From Ryuthela nishihirai (lineage: Eukaryota > Arthropoda > Arachnida > Araneae > Heptathelidae), in NCBI GenBank assembly GCA_038380435.1, contig JAWZYU010000001.1, forward strand, positions 14,984,001 through 15,048,000: a DNA stretch of 64,000 bases, written 5' to 3'. Each line of letters starts with the position of its first letter. Positions within the stretch are counted from its first letter, which is position 1. Shown one piece after another: positions 23,137 to 34,880 of the stretch. The notes under the pieces were generated by a model. That model was not told where the DNA came from. It saw only the letters and a list, made by a program, of their open reading frames with translations, and ran no database searches. Made by a program: the position numbers and the translations under genes.

Positions 23137-23345
23137 CCCCCTCAAGCAGCTGCTTGCCACAGAGGTCTGACAGGAGCCTGTCAGTTTAATATGCCAAAGT
23201 AGAAGGGTTGTGAGATGGTAGGACCTCTCAAAAATGGTAGAACTCAGCAGAAAAGCAACACATACATCCATGCCTTACCTGGGTCTCAATCCCAGGTTCC
23301 TTAGATCAGCAGCCAAGCGCGCTAACCACTCGGATACGGGACGTC
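23137..23345 (-). repeat. tRNA-derived SINE family B, copy 1
   Basis: Read on the reverse strand, the head starts GTCCCGTATCCGAGTGGTTA (A box GAGTGGTTAGCGCGC), with a degenerate B box near 23295. The body ends 'cctctgtggcaagcagctgc' next to an AT-rich tail. The family also occurs at 39200-39378 and 56951-57077. Confidence 0.85.
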
Positions 23346-23534
23346 GCCGAGCTGTTAATAGTGCTCCACGATTTCATAATCCTTAAGAACAAGATCATGA
23401 CGCAAAATTCCATTTTCTGTTAACGAAGAGTTATATTTGAGAAAATAAGCTGATGAATATTTTCCGATCTTTATCCGAAATGCCCCCATTCCCCATGCGC
23501 AATTCTTTCTCCCTTATTTTAGTAAACGACTCCG

Positions 23535-23700
23535 AAGTAGGTAAAGGCCACTGTCCGTCGGATGGGGCGTTAAGCGCTGGCATCGTGTGCAGGACATCAA
23601 TCCCTATGCACATTAAAGAACACCCTGGATTTGATTGGAGGTTTCCATTTGTCTGCTAACTGCTGTCCAGGGGGAACCCTTCCCATAACCTTTTCCGACT
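23535..23700 (+). repeat. tRNA-derived SINE family A, copy 5 (fragment)
   Basis: Body motifs 'ccgtcggatggggcgttaag', 'cattaaagaacaccctgg' and 'gctgtccagggggaaccc' match copy 3 in the same orientation. The head and the 3' end are missing or decayed. Confidence 0.75.
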
Positions 23701-25163
23701 CATACGCTCTCATCCGATTACCTAATACAACTTATTCCCGTTATCCAGGTCCGAGGGAGAGAAACATGACATCCACCCCACCAAGATTTGAGAATATAGT
23801 AACTTGAATAGAGGCGAAAAAAATGTAAAACGTATATATTACCCGTTTTGTTTAAAGATAATTATTAGAGATCACTAAAAGGGAAGGCAAAAGTTTATAT
23901 CGGAATAGCTTTCTTGTTCATTCCTATTAGATTTGTGCCCCATTTCCTTTCACTCGGATCACATGGTAACCCGTCTTTATTTTTCTCTAGTTCTGGGCCT
24001 CAACTATTGCCATACATAAACTTGATAAGCCTAACCTACACCCAGATAACCCTGGCAACTGGTCCGGGTTTCACTAATATAACAAGTTGCATAAAGGACC
24101 GAACTACTGTATAACCTAGTGTAGGCATATCCGTGTATTTCTTCCCACTCCGGAGAATTCTTAAAAATCCCAACGGTAAAATAATAATAAAAAATTCCCC
24201 GGGCATGAAAACAAAATCTCGTTGAAGAGGACGCTTAGAATGAATGGGCATCATGCTAGAGATAGCTCTGTAATGAAAGCGCAATGAGAAGTAAAGAATC
24301 GATAAATGAAGGAGGTTTAGATGTGCCTGGAGAAAAAAACCTCTGGCTTTGCTACTAGTGAAGTACAATACACGCTATCAGGAATAGCACTTTCCTCTCA
24401 AAATCCGCGCACTTTTATTGCAGGAACCATAAAACAACGTGATCTCGTTTCTTTTCTATAAACAGATTACACTTTGTCACATGTCTCGGATCTCAGGACA
24501 TCGGACGAAAGCGAAGTTTTAAAACCAAGTAATGAACGCAACACGAGGTTTCTTTTAAAGGAAACGGATTATTAAAAAGCCATTTTCGGTGCATAGAAAG
24601 TTTTAAACTGAAATTAAATCTCAACTGAATTGGAAATGCGAAGTATAGGTTAAGCACGATGTTTACGAATTGGACTTCAATAGAAATGACAAACATAATA
24701 ATAATTTGTTTTCTCGTGTATTGAACTATTCTGCACTATTACTGTTGTTCTTAAGCTGTTATGAATCGTATAAAGTATAGAGTTCTATACGTAGATTCTA
24801 ATAGCAGACTTATATTTATAATTTAAGCAATTGTTTACTTCGACCTACGATTATAATTGGCAAAACTCGCAAATTTTAAAAAGAGCTTCAAAAGTAGTCA
24901 ATTATGTAACAAATTGCATGCTTAAAACCCTTTATTTTTCTATGGGTTGAAAAAAATTAGACTATAACAAATACACATAAAAACAGTAAATATGTAGGAA
25001 AATAAAAATCCGAATTAAAATATCAATTTTTAATTAAAATCGTTTTCGAAATCAGACAAGATGATATATATTTATTTATGATGCGTAGGCCTTCTCAGAA
25101 AGTAAGTTGCATTCAGTCCTATCTATCGTAGTAGTAGAGAAACATTTGTGTTTGGATTATTTT
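23701..25163. other. Unassigned AT-rich DNA
   Basis: I see no gene or clear repeat. Short open frames in this stretch have no recognisable motif. Confidence 0.5.
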
Positions 25164-25530
25164 ATTTCTGAGGGAACTTTTTTGAACACAATGGACTAAA
25201 TGGCCAGGTCACAAGGACCACCAATGGCTCAGAGGATGTTGAAGGGAGGGAACCTAATTGATTGCTGTTGGAAGACAAATGGTAACCTACCGTCAAGGCC
25301 ATCCAGAGTGTTCTTTAACGAGCACGTGGCTCTCCCGCATAAGTTTCCACGACTTAACGTCCCATCAGACAGACAGCTACTTTTCGAAGGCCATTGTTGT
25401 CACCTGCTGACCGAGGGTAGGGCAGTGAGTTTTGCAGAGATAAATCTCAATGCTGGCCCAGACGGGACTCGAACCTGGGAAATGCAGATTACGAGCCTGG
25501 CGCGCTATCGACTGAACCACTCCCGACCCT
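25164..25530 (-). repeat. tRNA-derived SINE family A, copy 6
   Basis: A nearly complete reversed copy. It has the tail 'ttctgagggaac', then 'tggccaggtcacaagg', 'cttaacgtcccatcag' and 'gagataaatctcaatgctgg', and a well-preserved antisense tRNA head from 'gggactcgaacctggg' to 'gaaccactcccg'. Confidence 0.9.
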
Positions 25531-25689
25531 ATTTGTGCTTGAGAGGGATGTATAACCTAGTACAACCATCCGAGGTACAGGTCTTTTATTGTGGGAGAAA
25601 AACTTGAATTGTACGGAAATCCATTGATAAATATTGCGTTATACTGTGAAAGGTCGAAAAATCTGAAAATGGCCATTAAGGTCAAAAGA

Positions 25690-26065
25690 CGTGGATAGAG
25701 GAGAGCCGGAATCATTCTCGTGCGCGACAATTGCACGCTTCACAAAGCATCCGCAACGCAGGAAATGCTGAAGAAGTCAAAGTGCAAAGTGTGGCAACAT
25801 CCACCCCCACGGCCCCCGACTTATCCCTCTGCGGCTGCCATTTTTTCGGTAAACTGAAAGAGCATCTGGGAGGACAGAGGAGACTTTTCCTTTTTAAGGG
25901 GGAAGTAAACATGGGGGTCAACCTTTTTATAGCCTATGACACTCCCCGCTTCACAAGCTTTCATTTGACACATTAATCATTAAATTTCATCAGACGAAGA
26001 CCTCAAAGAAGCGGATTTGAACAGATTGGTGGACATTGGAGCAGATATTTACGCTCAGGGAAAGG
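25690..26065 (+). pseudogene. Mariner-type transposase relic
   Basis: Two frames give RDNCTLHKAS (25718-25748), then PDLSLCGCHFFGKLKEHLGGQ (25816-25877). These resemble the mariner DNAR-H and SPDLxPxDFHxFxxLKxHLxGQ motifs that carry the second and third catalytic Asp. After about 100 bases of satellite sequence, DEDLKEA and DIGADIYAQG (25992-26050) resemble the usual C-terminal region. Frameshifts and the interruption make it inactive. No termini are seen. Confidence 0.6.
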
Positions 26066-27777
26066 GCAAATTAATCACACGTTCGGAATTCGGAAGAAAA
26101 GTCGGACGTTTCGGAAGAAATTTAATGATTAATGTGTCAAATGAAAACTTGTGACGCGGGGAGTGTCATAGGTTATAAAAAAGTTTACCCCCATGTTTTC
26201 TTCCCCCTTAAAAAAGGAAAAATATGAAAACAGTTGTTTAGCTATATCTCCAGAACACGAAGGCCGAAGGTAACAAGTTATACTTCGAATGAAAGATACT
26301 GACGAGGAGAATGTCGTAGGCTACGAAAAATTGACCCCCGTCTTTTCTTCCCCCCTAAAAAAAGGAAACGTGAAAGTTATTGTTTCCCTATATCTATTAC
26401 CTATTCCCTATATCTAAGTACTTACATCAACTATGTGGAGAGGTAGATTCAGGATGTATCTTCACCCTAATATATTTTCCGTTCTCATATACTTTGCTGT
26501 TTGTTAGGTATTCAAGAATACAACTTATATTTTGATGCGCCTTCGTATTAAAGTAGACATTATAAATGAAAATCATATGTCGCCTTTATTTTTTATGGTA
26601 ATTTTTATGTTAGTTTTATGCTATTAATTAGGTGCAATGAGCCCAATAAGAGATTATTTCTTTATTTTCTAGACAGATTTCTATGAAACTGATTAACTGA
26701 TATTCTATTTAACCAGTTAGAAATAATATTAGTATTGCGAAAGAAAACCGTTGTGTTACATGAGAGAAAGTCAAAACAGATATGCAGATAAATTTCTCTG
26801 TAGTCAAGAGTGCTTAGCGAATGAAAAGATTTGGTACAGCGCTTTTTTTTCTGTGTTAATTAGCAGATTTTTACGTTGCTCTGCAATTAGTAGCAAGAAA
26901 AATAAAATAACACTTTCTTTTGAAAGAGAACAGTTTAGATTGTTCCGTATATTTCAAGTAATAATCTGCAATCCTCCTTTTTAAAAAAACTTCATGCTAA
27001 AATATTACTTTCAAAATTCTAAAGAACTCGATATTGTACCAAGAATGAGTTGTTGTCTAAAACAAATGTGATATTTTAATTTACAATGGACTCAAATCAA
27101 ATTGTTGGCCTGTTTAGATATGTGACATGGCCATTTTCATTTTGACAGGTTGAAAATGTGCATTGTTACCATTTTTTACCTATCTTCCAATTGCTTTTGG
27201 CTTTGACATTTGTCGGCTGGTCAGTTTGTCTTTCGGTTTGTTTGTCGGTTTGTCGGTTTGTGAATTTGACAAAACGTTGTTTCACCATATCCTTCGAACG
27301 CGATAGAGAAACCTAATGATTTATATGTCAAACGAAAGCTTGTGACGCGGAGAGTGTCATAGGCTATAAAAACGTTGACCCACCATGTTTTCTTCCCCCT
27401 TAAAAGAGGGAAACTATGAAAACTATTCTTCCTCACTATCTCCAGAATGCAAATGCCGTAAGTAACAAGCTATACGGTCAAATGAAAGCTTCTGACGAGG
27501 GGAATATCGTAGGTTACGAAACATTGACCCCTATGCTTTCTTCCTCCCTAAATAAGGGAGGTTTGATTGTCCCCCTATATCTTTTGCATGCGAGGGCAGA
27601 AAGTAACAAGCTATACGTCAAATGAAAGCTTGTGACACGAGGAGTGTCATAGGATGTAAAAATACTAACCCCTACGCTTTCTTCTCTCCTAAAAAACGGG
27701 AAATGTGAAAGTCGTTTTACTATATCTTCCGAACGCGAGGGCCTACAGTTACGGGTTAGGTGTCAAACGAAAGCTCA
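25885..27777. repeat. Degenerate ~140-bp satellite, left part
   Basis: Monomers of about 139-149 bases are recognised by 'gtcaaatgaaagcttgtgac', 'gagtgtcataggctataaaa', 'ttgacccccatg', 'ttcttcccccttaaa' and 'tatatctccagaacgcgaag'. Clear monomer starts lie near 26141, 26283, 27330, 27478, 27618 and 27763. A partial monomer sits in the mariner relic at 25885-25985. The stretch 26410-27300 between clusters does not match the consensus and is unassigned. Confidence 0.8.
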
Positions 27778-29088
27778 TATACCGAACAGACAAAACATTA
27801 TGACTACCTGCCTAATATCATATTGGTCCTCCACGTGCCGCCAAAACAGTTCTACCCCGGGGAGACAGGGACGCTACAAGATTTATAAAGGTGTCTGTGG
27901 TATTTGGTATTTTCTAAAGGTGTCTTGTGGTATTTGGTACCAGCACGTTATCAGTAGATACTTTAACTCTTGTAAGTTTTGTGGTTGAGCCGCTGCAGAT
28001 TGGATATACTGTTCTAAGCAAACCACAGATGCTCGATTGGATTGATATCTGGGCAATTTGGAGACCAGGGCAATACCTGAAAGTCTTCTCTCATGTTCCG
28101 CGAACCATTCTCGAACCATCCAGACAGTATGGCATGTCACATTATCCTGCTGAAAGAAGGCACTGCTAGATGAATAATTGTTGCCATGAAAGGATGTTGT
28201 ACCTGGTCTGTAATGATGTTTATTAGATGTTAATAGTGTTAAATGGTGTGTTAACGTAGTGTGTAACGTTTAACATAGTGTTTAATGTTAAATGTCATAG
28301 TTTCCTGCACATGAATGACTGGACCCAGGATTTCCCTGCAGAACATTGTCCAATGCATTACACTTCCTCTATACACTTCCTCCACCAGTTTGTTTACATC
28401 CCACAGTTCATCTTGGTGCCAACACTTTCCCAGGTAAACGATGCACACACACGGCCGTCCACATGATGCAAGAGGAAACAAGATTCATTCGACCAGACGG
28501 CCTTCTTCCAATCATTCATGGCTCAGTTTTGATGCTCGCATGCCCATTGTAGGCGAACAAGGTGACAGAGGTTAGCATGGGCATTCGGAGTGGCCATGAG
28601 ACTACGCAGCCCCATTTTCAGCAGGGTTCGATATACTGTGTGTTGTGACATATTCCTCCCGTCACCAGCATTCAAATTACGGGCCACAGTATCCCTTCTG
28701 TTGGCACCATATGGGGTAGCCTTCTCTCACCTCTAGCATCGATGAGCCATGGTCGATCCTCACCTTGCCGGCGGTTCTGATATTTCCCACCTCGGACCAC
28801 TTTTTAAAGGTACTAACCACTGCTGACTTTGATCATCCCACAAGACTTGCCGTCTTGGAAATGCTCTAACCCAGTCATCCGGCCATTACAATTTGGCCTA
28901 TTGTGAAACTCACTTAAGTCCGCTGCCTTTCCCATGTGAAAGAGAAGAAGGATAACACTGATTAACAGAGCTCAGTATCAGGTGTTATTTATACCGTTTC
29001 ATGACTTTTACATGCGCCGTCGTTTACTTGCTGTTACTTCGATTTGCATAAAGACGCATTGGTCATAATGTTTTGGCTCTTCGATGTA
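27778..29088 (-). mobile_element. Tc1-like transposon (family T), copy 2
   Basis: The termini at 27778 ('tataccgaacagacaaaac') and 29088 (complement of 'tacatcgaagagcc') are flanked by TA and match copy 1. The reverse-strand transposase is heavily decayed: C-terminal pieces at 27883-28140 (EWFAEHE and NLQELKYLL) and a central piece at 28251-28481 (GPVIHVQETM). Internal duplications at 27890-27935 and 28215-28290 add length. It sits in the satellite array. Confidence 0.88.
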
Positions 29089-29333
29089 TAACGACCGTCG
29101 TAAACTATTTTGACTTTTGCCCGCACTATTCGCCCCTTTCCCCCGATAAAATGGGGGCGGTGTATTTTCCCGAGTTTAGCCTTCAACGAGTCATATCTCA
29201 AATTAAAGCTTGTGATGTCTCCGATGTCATGGGTTACCTCACACATTACTCCCAACAGGGAGGGGGGGGGGAAATGTGGTCGATGTTTATGAGTCATATA
29301 TCAAATGAGAGTTATTGAAGGTAGATGTTTTTA
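29089..29333. repeat. Degenerate ~140-bp satellite, right part
   Basis: After the Tc1 insertion the array motif returns in diverged form as 'tcaaattaaagcttgtgatg', 'gatgtcatgggttacc' and 'atatcaaatgagag'. A G-run lies at 29262-29271. Confidence 0.6.
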
Positions 29334-29648
29334 GTGAAAAAATATATCAATAAATTTAAAAATTTAAAAAATACCTATCTCCCTATAGGGCCTAAAAATA
29401 TAAAATAAATCTTAAGCATATCGTTGGGGCAATCAGTCCGTGAGTTCGTATTCACTTCAAAGGAAGATACATAGGAGGCCTTCAATCTTGTTGAGTAGGC
29501 AAATCGTCTCCCTATCTTCCTTTGAAGTAAATACGAACTCAGTGACTGATTGCATCATCGATAGGCTTTAGGTTTATTTTGAACTTTTTAGGATCATATG
29601 AGAAGATAGGTATTTTTTAATTTTATTAATGTTTTTATATTTTTTAGC
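29334..29648. repeat. Long inverted repeat (135-base arms), MITE-like
   Basis: The left arm 29334-29469 pairs with the right arm 29513-29648 across a 43-base spacer. The best-matched inner part is 'gcaatcagtccgtgagttcg' with 'caaaggaagata' against its complement. The outer part ('aaatacctatct', 'cctaaaaa') is AT-rich with more mismatches. There is no coding capacity. A transcript would fold into a long hairpin. Confidence 0.85.
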
Positions 29649-29652
29649 ATTT

Positions 29653-30352
29653 CGAATTGGCTCAGCAAACTGTGTTCATTTTAATTTGGTGCATCAATGC
29701 TGAAAGTTATAATTAGAATAAAAAATCCTAAAATTGGAACCAAAACCAAATGGCTTTGAAATTAAATGTATTTGGAAGACAGCACTAAGTCATTCTTTTC
29801 TCCTCCAAATTGTCAGGGATCAGTGTCATAGTGATCTTCTGTTTTTCCTTTTGGAAATAATCGAAGTCCTGCTGTACACCTTCCTGTTGGCGATCAAAAA
29901 GGTGCCTATAAACATTCATTCACACTTTATTCATAGGACTTTTAAATAGGGAATTGCTGTTGAGAAATAACACATAAATCCTTATGTGTTCACCAAAATA
30001 TTCAGATAAATACAGGAATTTAGGATAATGAAAATACAGATAAACTAGCAGAAAAAAAATTAATTCGTTGCCGCTTGGGTTGCGCAGCGGCAACGATAGA
30101 TGCCGCTGCTGAACCCAAGACTCGAACTCGAGATGATAAACTCGCAATTTTTAAAATTCTGAAGGTTAGGGATGCCTTCTTCGCACTTCCACCCCTCCCT
30201 AGATCTGACCCTGTTACTCATCTTCGTTTCAGATAAGATTTTTCTGAAATGGGATACCTTCATTATTCTAATATTTTCAGTTGGAAGCAGAACAATTTGC
30301 GAATAAAGATAACAAGATAATATGTATGCCTACTGGGTAATATTTTGTAATA
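29653..30352. other. Unassigned DNA with a short GC hairpin
   Basis: No gene is recognised. A perfect 10-bp stem (cgttgccgct at 30066-30075 with 30086-30095) lies beside a tRNA-like 'gactcgaactcgagatgata' at 30119, probably an old SINE remnant. Confidence 0.45.
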
Positions 30353-30431
30353 TACTGCTCACAAAAATTAGGGGATATTTCAAAATGAATATGAAGCGAA
30401 GAAATATTACCTAATTTTTGTGAGCAGTGTA
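30353..30431. mobile_element. Minimal 79-bp TA-flanked MITE
   Basis: The inverted ends 'tactgctcacaaaaattagg' and its near-exact complement ending at 30431 enclose about 35 bases. The TA dinucleotides at both ends fit a Tc1/mariner-mobilised element. Confidence 0.8.
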
Positions 30432-31048
30432 GAATATATGTGTATGTAGCAATAGTATTCAATGGTAGTAAACATTATGTTATGCTAAGTTATTATTATT
30501 ATTATTTTATACTTAATTAAGCAATATAGTGATCTCGTAATCAATTAATTGGAATACCTTCAATCCTCGGTTAAAACAGCCTAACCTTTCGCTCGAAGAC
30601 TAGATGCGACCATTGCACGAGCCAATATGATAGTTGCAAACAACATTCAAACATGAACAAATGCAAAAGGCGATTTTAAACTTTGAAATTCAATACATAA
30701 TGAAGGTGAGTTGCATGTTCCAAGAAAATATCTCATGGAAAATAAACCAGCAACTGAAACCTTTTGAAAGCTAACTGATTCTTATGGTAATCAAATTTTA
30801 AGAGAGAAAAATGCAAATTGAAGCATTATGAAGCAGTCACCAATAACACAAACAAGGTGAATTATTCATCTATTACTAGATGTCTTGCTCAATGAGGAAC
30901 TGCTAAAATCATGAAATATTACCAGGTGCAATTCCTAACATGATATCTTCACAAGTACTCCGATGTTTCCAAATTATTGGAGTATGCTTCTCCATCATGG
31001 TAAACAGTCGATTAATATGGCACATCACTGAGAATGGGATTTGATTTT
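30432..31048. other. Unassigned spacer
   Basis: I see no gene or repeat apart from a short ATT run near 30492. Confidence 0.5.
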
Positions 31049-31416
31049 TTTTACCTCTGAGCGGCACTTTTTTGCACACCACGGGATAAATGGCCAGGTC
31101 ACAAGGACTCCGAAGGCTCAGAGAACGTTGGGGGAGGGGACCCACTGGAACAGCTGTTGGGAGACAATTGGGAGACTCCCGTCAAGGCCATCAAGCGTGT
31201 TCTTTAATGTGCACAGGGTATGGCTCTCCTGCACATGGGACCACAGCTTAACGTCCCACCCGACGGACTATACCAAGACCATCGGTGTTCTCTACTGACC
31301 GTGGGCAGGGCGGGGAATTTTATGGAGATAAATCTCAACGCTGACTCAGCTGGGACTCGAACCTGGGAACTGCAGATTACGAGCCTGGCGCGCTACCGAC
31401 TGAGCTACCTTTGCCT
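31049..31416 (-). repeat. tRNA-derived SINE family A, copy 7
   Basis: A well-preserved full-length reversed copy, from the tail 'ttacctctgagcggcac' to an antisense tRNA head 'gggactcgaacctggg' and 'gcgctaccgactgagc'. It is the closest visible match to copy 3. Confidence 0.92.
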
Positions 31417-32390
31417 CTACAAACATCAAAGAAATAAAAAGAAGAAGAAGAAGAAACACGAACTAAAGTTTTTATTGACTGAAGCCCACATAGTTAAATC
31501 ATAAGTAAGAAAAACTGAAATTGAAGATGACTAGGCCTCAAAAGAGAAAATATGGACTGCAGCTTTTTTATAAACTGACTGAAGTTCACGATGATTTAAA
31601 ATTAAAATGAAAACTATATCTTACAAAAATAAAACCTCGAAATAATTACACTTATGCACCACAAACAATAAAACCGTACAAATCAACAAAAAAAAATTAC
31701 AAAAATAAAAACAAAAAAAAGTGAAGATTGAAGCTCACGATGATCAAAATTAAAGAGACAAAGTGAATTATAAAACAAATGTAAATAAATTGAAATGGTT
31801 GTAATGAATTGTAATTATAACCTTGCAGCGTCATATCTTTGTATGTTCTGATTTCATTTAAGCCATACTTTTCATAAAGACTAAAAAGAAATTCCGAATC
31901 ACGTTGGCGTGTTATTGCCGACTCTTTTCAATTAATTTGCATTGCAAAATCATATTCTACATTTATTTAGGCTGTTCAGAACGGAGCAAATTTTTAATTT
32001 AATATTTCTCCGTAGTCTTTGTAAATAAACTCAATGTTATTTAAAAGAAAAAATCACACTCAATTACATTTTGTTGTTTATGTTTCCTATGTTCTACCAG
32101 AAGGCATAAATGAAGTAACTCACATAACGATCATGATCCGAGTTGGGACTAACTTTAGGAATAATTAACTTTTCTCGAAACAATGGTATATCAAAATGTC
32201 AACAAAAAGCAGCGAAGGCTATTTTAAACTCAGAGAAAAGATGAATTGCGCCAGTCAAGGATGAACCAAAGTCGTGAAGGGATAATGAAACTGCTCTTTT
32301 CAATCGGTATTCCGAAGCATTAATCAGAGAGTGAAATAGAAGCGTACGGAGACGAACAAATTGGGAGACGGACTGTAAAGTCGATGTCTG
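31417..32390. other. Unassigned A-rich DNA
   Basis: The stretch contains a (GAA)n run at 31439-31454 and many poly(A) runs. No gene is recognised. Confidence 0.5.
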
Positions 32391-33585
32391 CAGTAACAAA
32401 TCCTTTCCATCCTTTATCCACACGATCCCATTGGATAGAAAATGAAAGATACATAACAGAATCTCTCGTGAAGGAAGCAAAGGAAGGATTTCAACGAAGT
32501 CCTGTAGATTTGATTTTTTTTCTTCTGTTGAGAAGGATTGCAGTAACAAATCCTTTCCATCCTTTATCCACACGATCCCATTGGATAGAAAATGAAAGAG
32601 ACATAACAGAATCTCTCGTGAAGCTAGCAAAGGAAGGATTTCAACGAAGTCCTGTAGATTTGATTTTTTTTTCTTCTGTTGAGAAGGATTGCAGTAACAA
32701 ATCCTTTCCATCCTTTATCCACACGATCCCATTGGATAGAAAATGAAAGAGACATAACAGAATCTCTCGTGAAGCTAGCAAAGGAAGGATTTCAACGAAG
32801 TCCTGTAGATTTGATTTTTTTTTCTTCTGTTGAGAAGGATTGCAGTAACAAATCCTTTCCATCCTTTATCCACACGATCCCATTGGATAGAAAATGAAAG
32901 AGACATAACAGAATCTCTCGTGAAGCTAGCAAAGGAAGGATTTCAACGAAGTCCTGTAGATTTGATTTTTTTTCTTCTGTTGAGAAGGATTGCAGTAACA
33001 AATCCTTTCCATCCTTTATCCACACGATTCCATTGGATAGAAAATGAAAGAGACATAACAGAATCTCTCGTGAAACTAGCAAAGGAAGGATTTCAACGAA
33101 GTCCTGTAGATTTGATTTTTTTTCTTCTGTTGAGAAGGATTGCAGTAACAAATCCTTTCCATCCTTTATCCACACGATCCCATTGGATAGAAAATGAAAG
33201 AGACATAACAGAATCTCTCGTGAAGCTAGCAAAGGAAGGATTTCAACGAAGTCCTGTAGATTTGATTTTTTTTTCTTCTGTTGAGAAGGATTGCAGTAAC
33301 AAATCCTTTCCATCCTTTATCCACACGATCCCATTGGATAGAAAATGAAAGAGACATAACAGAATCTCTCGTGAAGCTAGCAAAGGAAGGATTTCAACGA
33401 AGTCCTGTAGATTTGATTTTTTTTTCTTCTGTTGAGAAGGATTGCAGTAACAAATCCTTTCCATCCTTTATCCACACGATCCCATTGGATAGAAAATGAA
33501 AGAGACATAACAGAATCTCTCGTGAAGCTAGCAAAGGAAGGATTTCAACGAAGTCCTGTAGATTTGATTATTTTTTTTTTCTTCT
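32391..33585. repeat. 150/151-bp satellite, eight monomers
   Basis: Monomers starting 'cagtaacaaatcctttccat' begin at 32391, 32541, 32692, 32843, 32993, 33143, 33294 and 33445. The last is truncated at about 33585. Length differs by one T in the run before 'cttctgttgagaagg'. Monomers differ by only a few bases; one has CGATTC for CGATCC, and the first has 'aaggaagca' for 'aagctagca'. Because 150 is a multiple of three, open frames run across some junctions on both strands, but they shift or stop wherever a 151-base unit occurs. I regard those frames as accidental. Confidence 0.95.
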
Positions 33586-34624
33586 GTTACTACCAAATTT
33601 CGTTTACTTTTGAAATATCACGTGCACTCTTAATTACTTTGAAATGCCCTTCTAAAGCTTTCCTCAGCTGATAAGAAAGAGATACTACATCGTGAGTAAC
33701 ATTCTCGAAAGACTGGACTAATTGCTGATCTGAGATTTGCAAAGATAAAAGTTTTAAATCTGATAACAATCAGCAATAACAAGTTTCAAAAATATTGATT
33801 AAAGAAATAAGTTTGATTCTACAAAAATGTGTTAAATGCAGAATAACGTTTTCCCTCAAAGCTAAAATTTAATCTGTGCGAGAATAACTTAAAATCAGGG
33901 AAATATTTGTGAAATCAATTAAAATTTAAGGATTTTAAAATGCTTCAGTTATGATATCTAATAATTAGAATAAAATATTTAGCAGCAATGAATATTTGCA
34001 CATTTTCTGAATTTCTTCATATTCCTTTAGTGATAAAATTTCTCAAAAACGCTGATTGAGAATTAATGAAATTCCACAGCCCGTCAAGCATTTACTGATA
34101 ATTAATTTCGGTGATAATAACTTTATATCTTCTGGTGTATTTCTCAGGTGTAGTTTAATTTTATAAACCTTTTCAAAGTAGTTGCTAATAACTATGATAT
34201 ATTTATGAAAAGGATATCTTAAATTTAGGATTAATTTAGGTTTTTTAATAGGATTAAGAAATTTTGGAATTAAGTAAATTGAACCTTTAGGTGAAGAAGA
34301 ATAATTTTTTCAGTCGAGTTTTGTGATTTTTCAATTCTATGTAGGATAGTTTCGAAAGAGGTTTCGTATTGCTTTCTAAACCTGATATCCTGAGTCCACA
34401 AACTATAGTCAACTTTTATGCCCAATAATGGATCTGTGTAGCGATTTTCTGAGTGTATATGAATCTATGAATCTTGTTTATATGATGACTCTCTATGAAA
34501 CCTTAAATATTTGAAATTATCTAGACGTAGAACCTCATGATATTTGCAATTTCAAGAAATAAAGCATAGGTAATATTCTGTTATCATATATACTTATAGA
34601 GCTAGCCGAAAATATTTTGTTTCG
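33586..34624. other. Unassigned AT-rich DNA
   Basis: No gene or recognised repeat is visible. Confidence 0.5.
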
Positions 34625-34700
34625 CTATGAGTAGGATCCGAACCCATAACTTCCTAATAACAATATTCCACGTGATCTGACACTCAGCTATCATATGCTG
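34625..34700 (-). repeat. Degenerate tRNA-like sequence
   Basis: The reverse strand has an A-box-like ATAGCTGAGTGTC and a B-box-like GGTTCGGATCC about 45 bases apart, close to tRNA geometry. The acceptor and T stems do not pair well, so this is a tRNA pseudogene or an old SINE head. Confidence 0.45.
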
Positions 34701-34759
34701 GCTCAATTATAGCTAACTGGAACTATAGACTTTAATTCCACGATCTTCAGTCGTTCGTG

Positions 34760-34880
34760 GTCAGGCACGTACCCAGAATTCAGTGGGGGGTGAGAATTTT
34801 ATTTTGATTGGGGGTCGAAGAATTCAGTTTCGGGGCGGCTCCGAGATTTAGCTTCTGTGGGGGGGGGGGATCTGAGAATA
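34760..34880. repeat. G-run element remnant
   Basis: 'ggtcaggcacgtacccagaa' is followed by runs of G at 34784, 34812 and 34859. This resembles the end architecture of the elements at 5344 and 9097, a short terminal repeat followed by G-runs. No opposite terminus was found. Confidence 0.35.

Noticed and set aside
32391..33585. CRISPR-like array
   Set aside because: The units are contiguous 150/151-bp monomers with no unique spacers, in a eukaryotic context with no cas genes.
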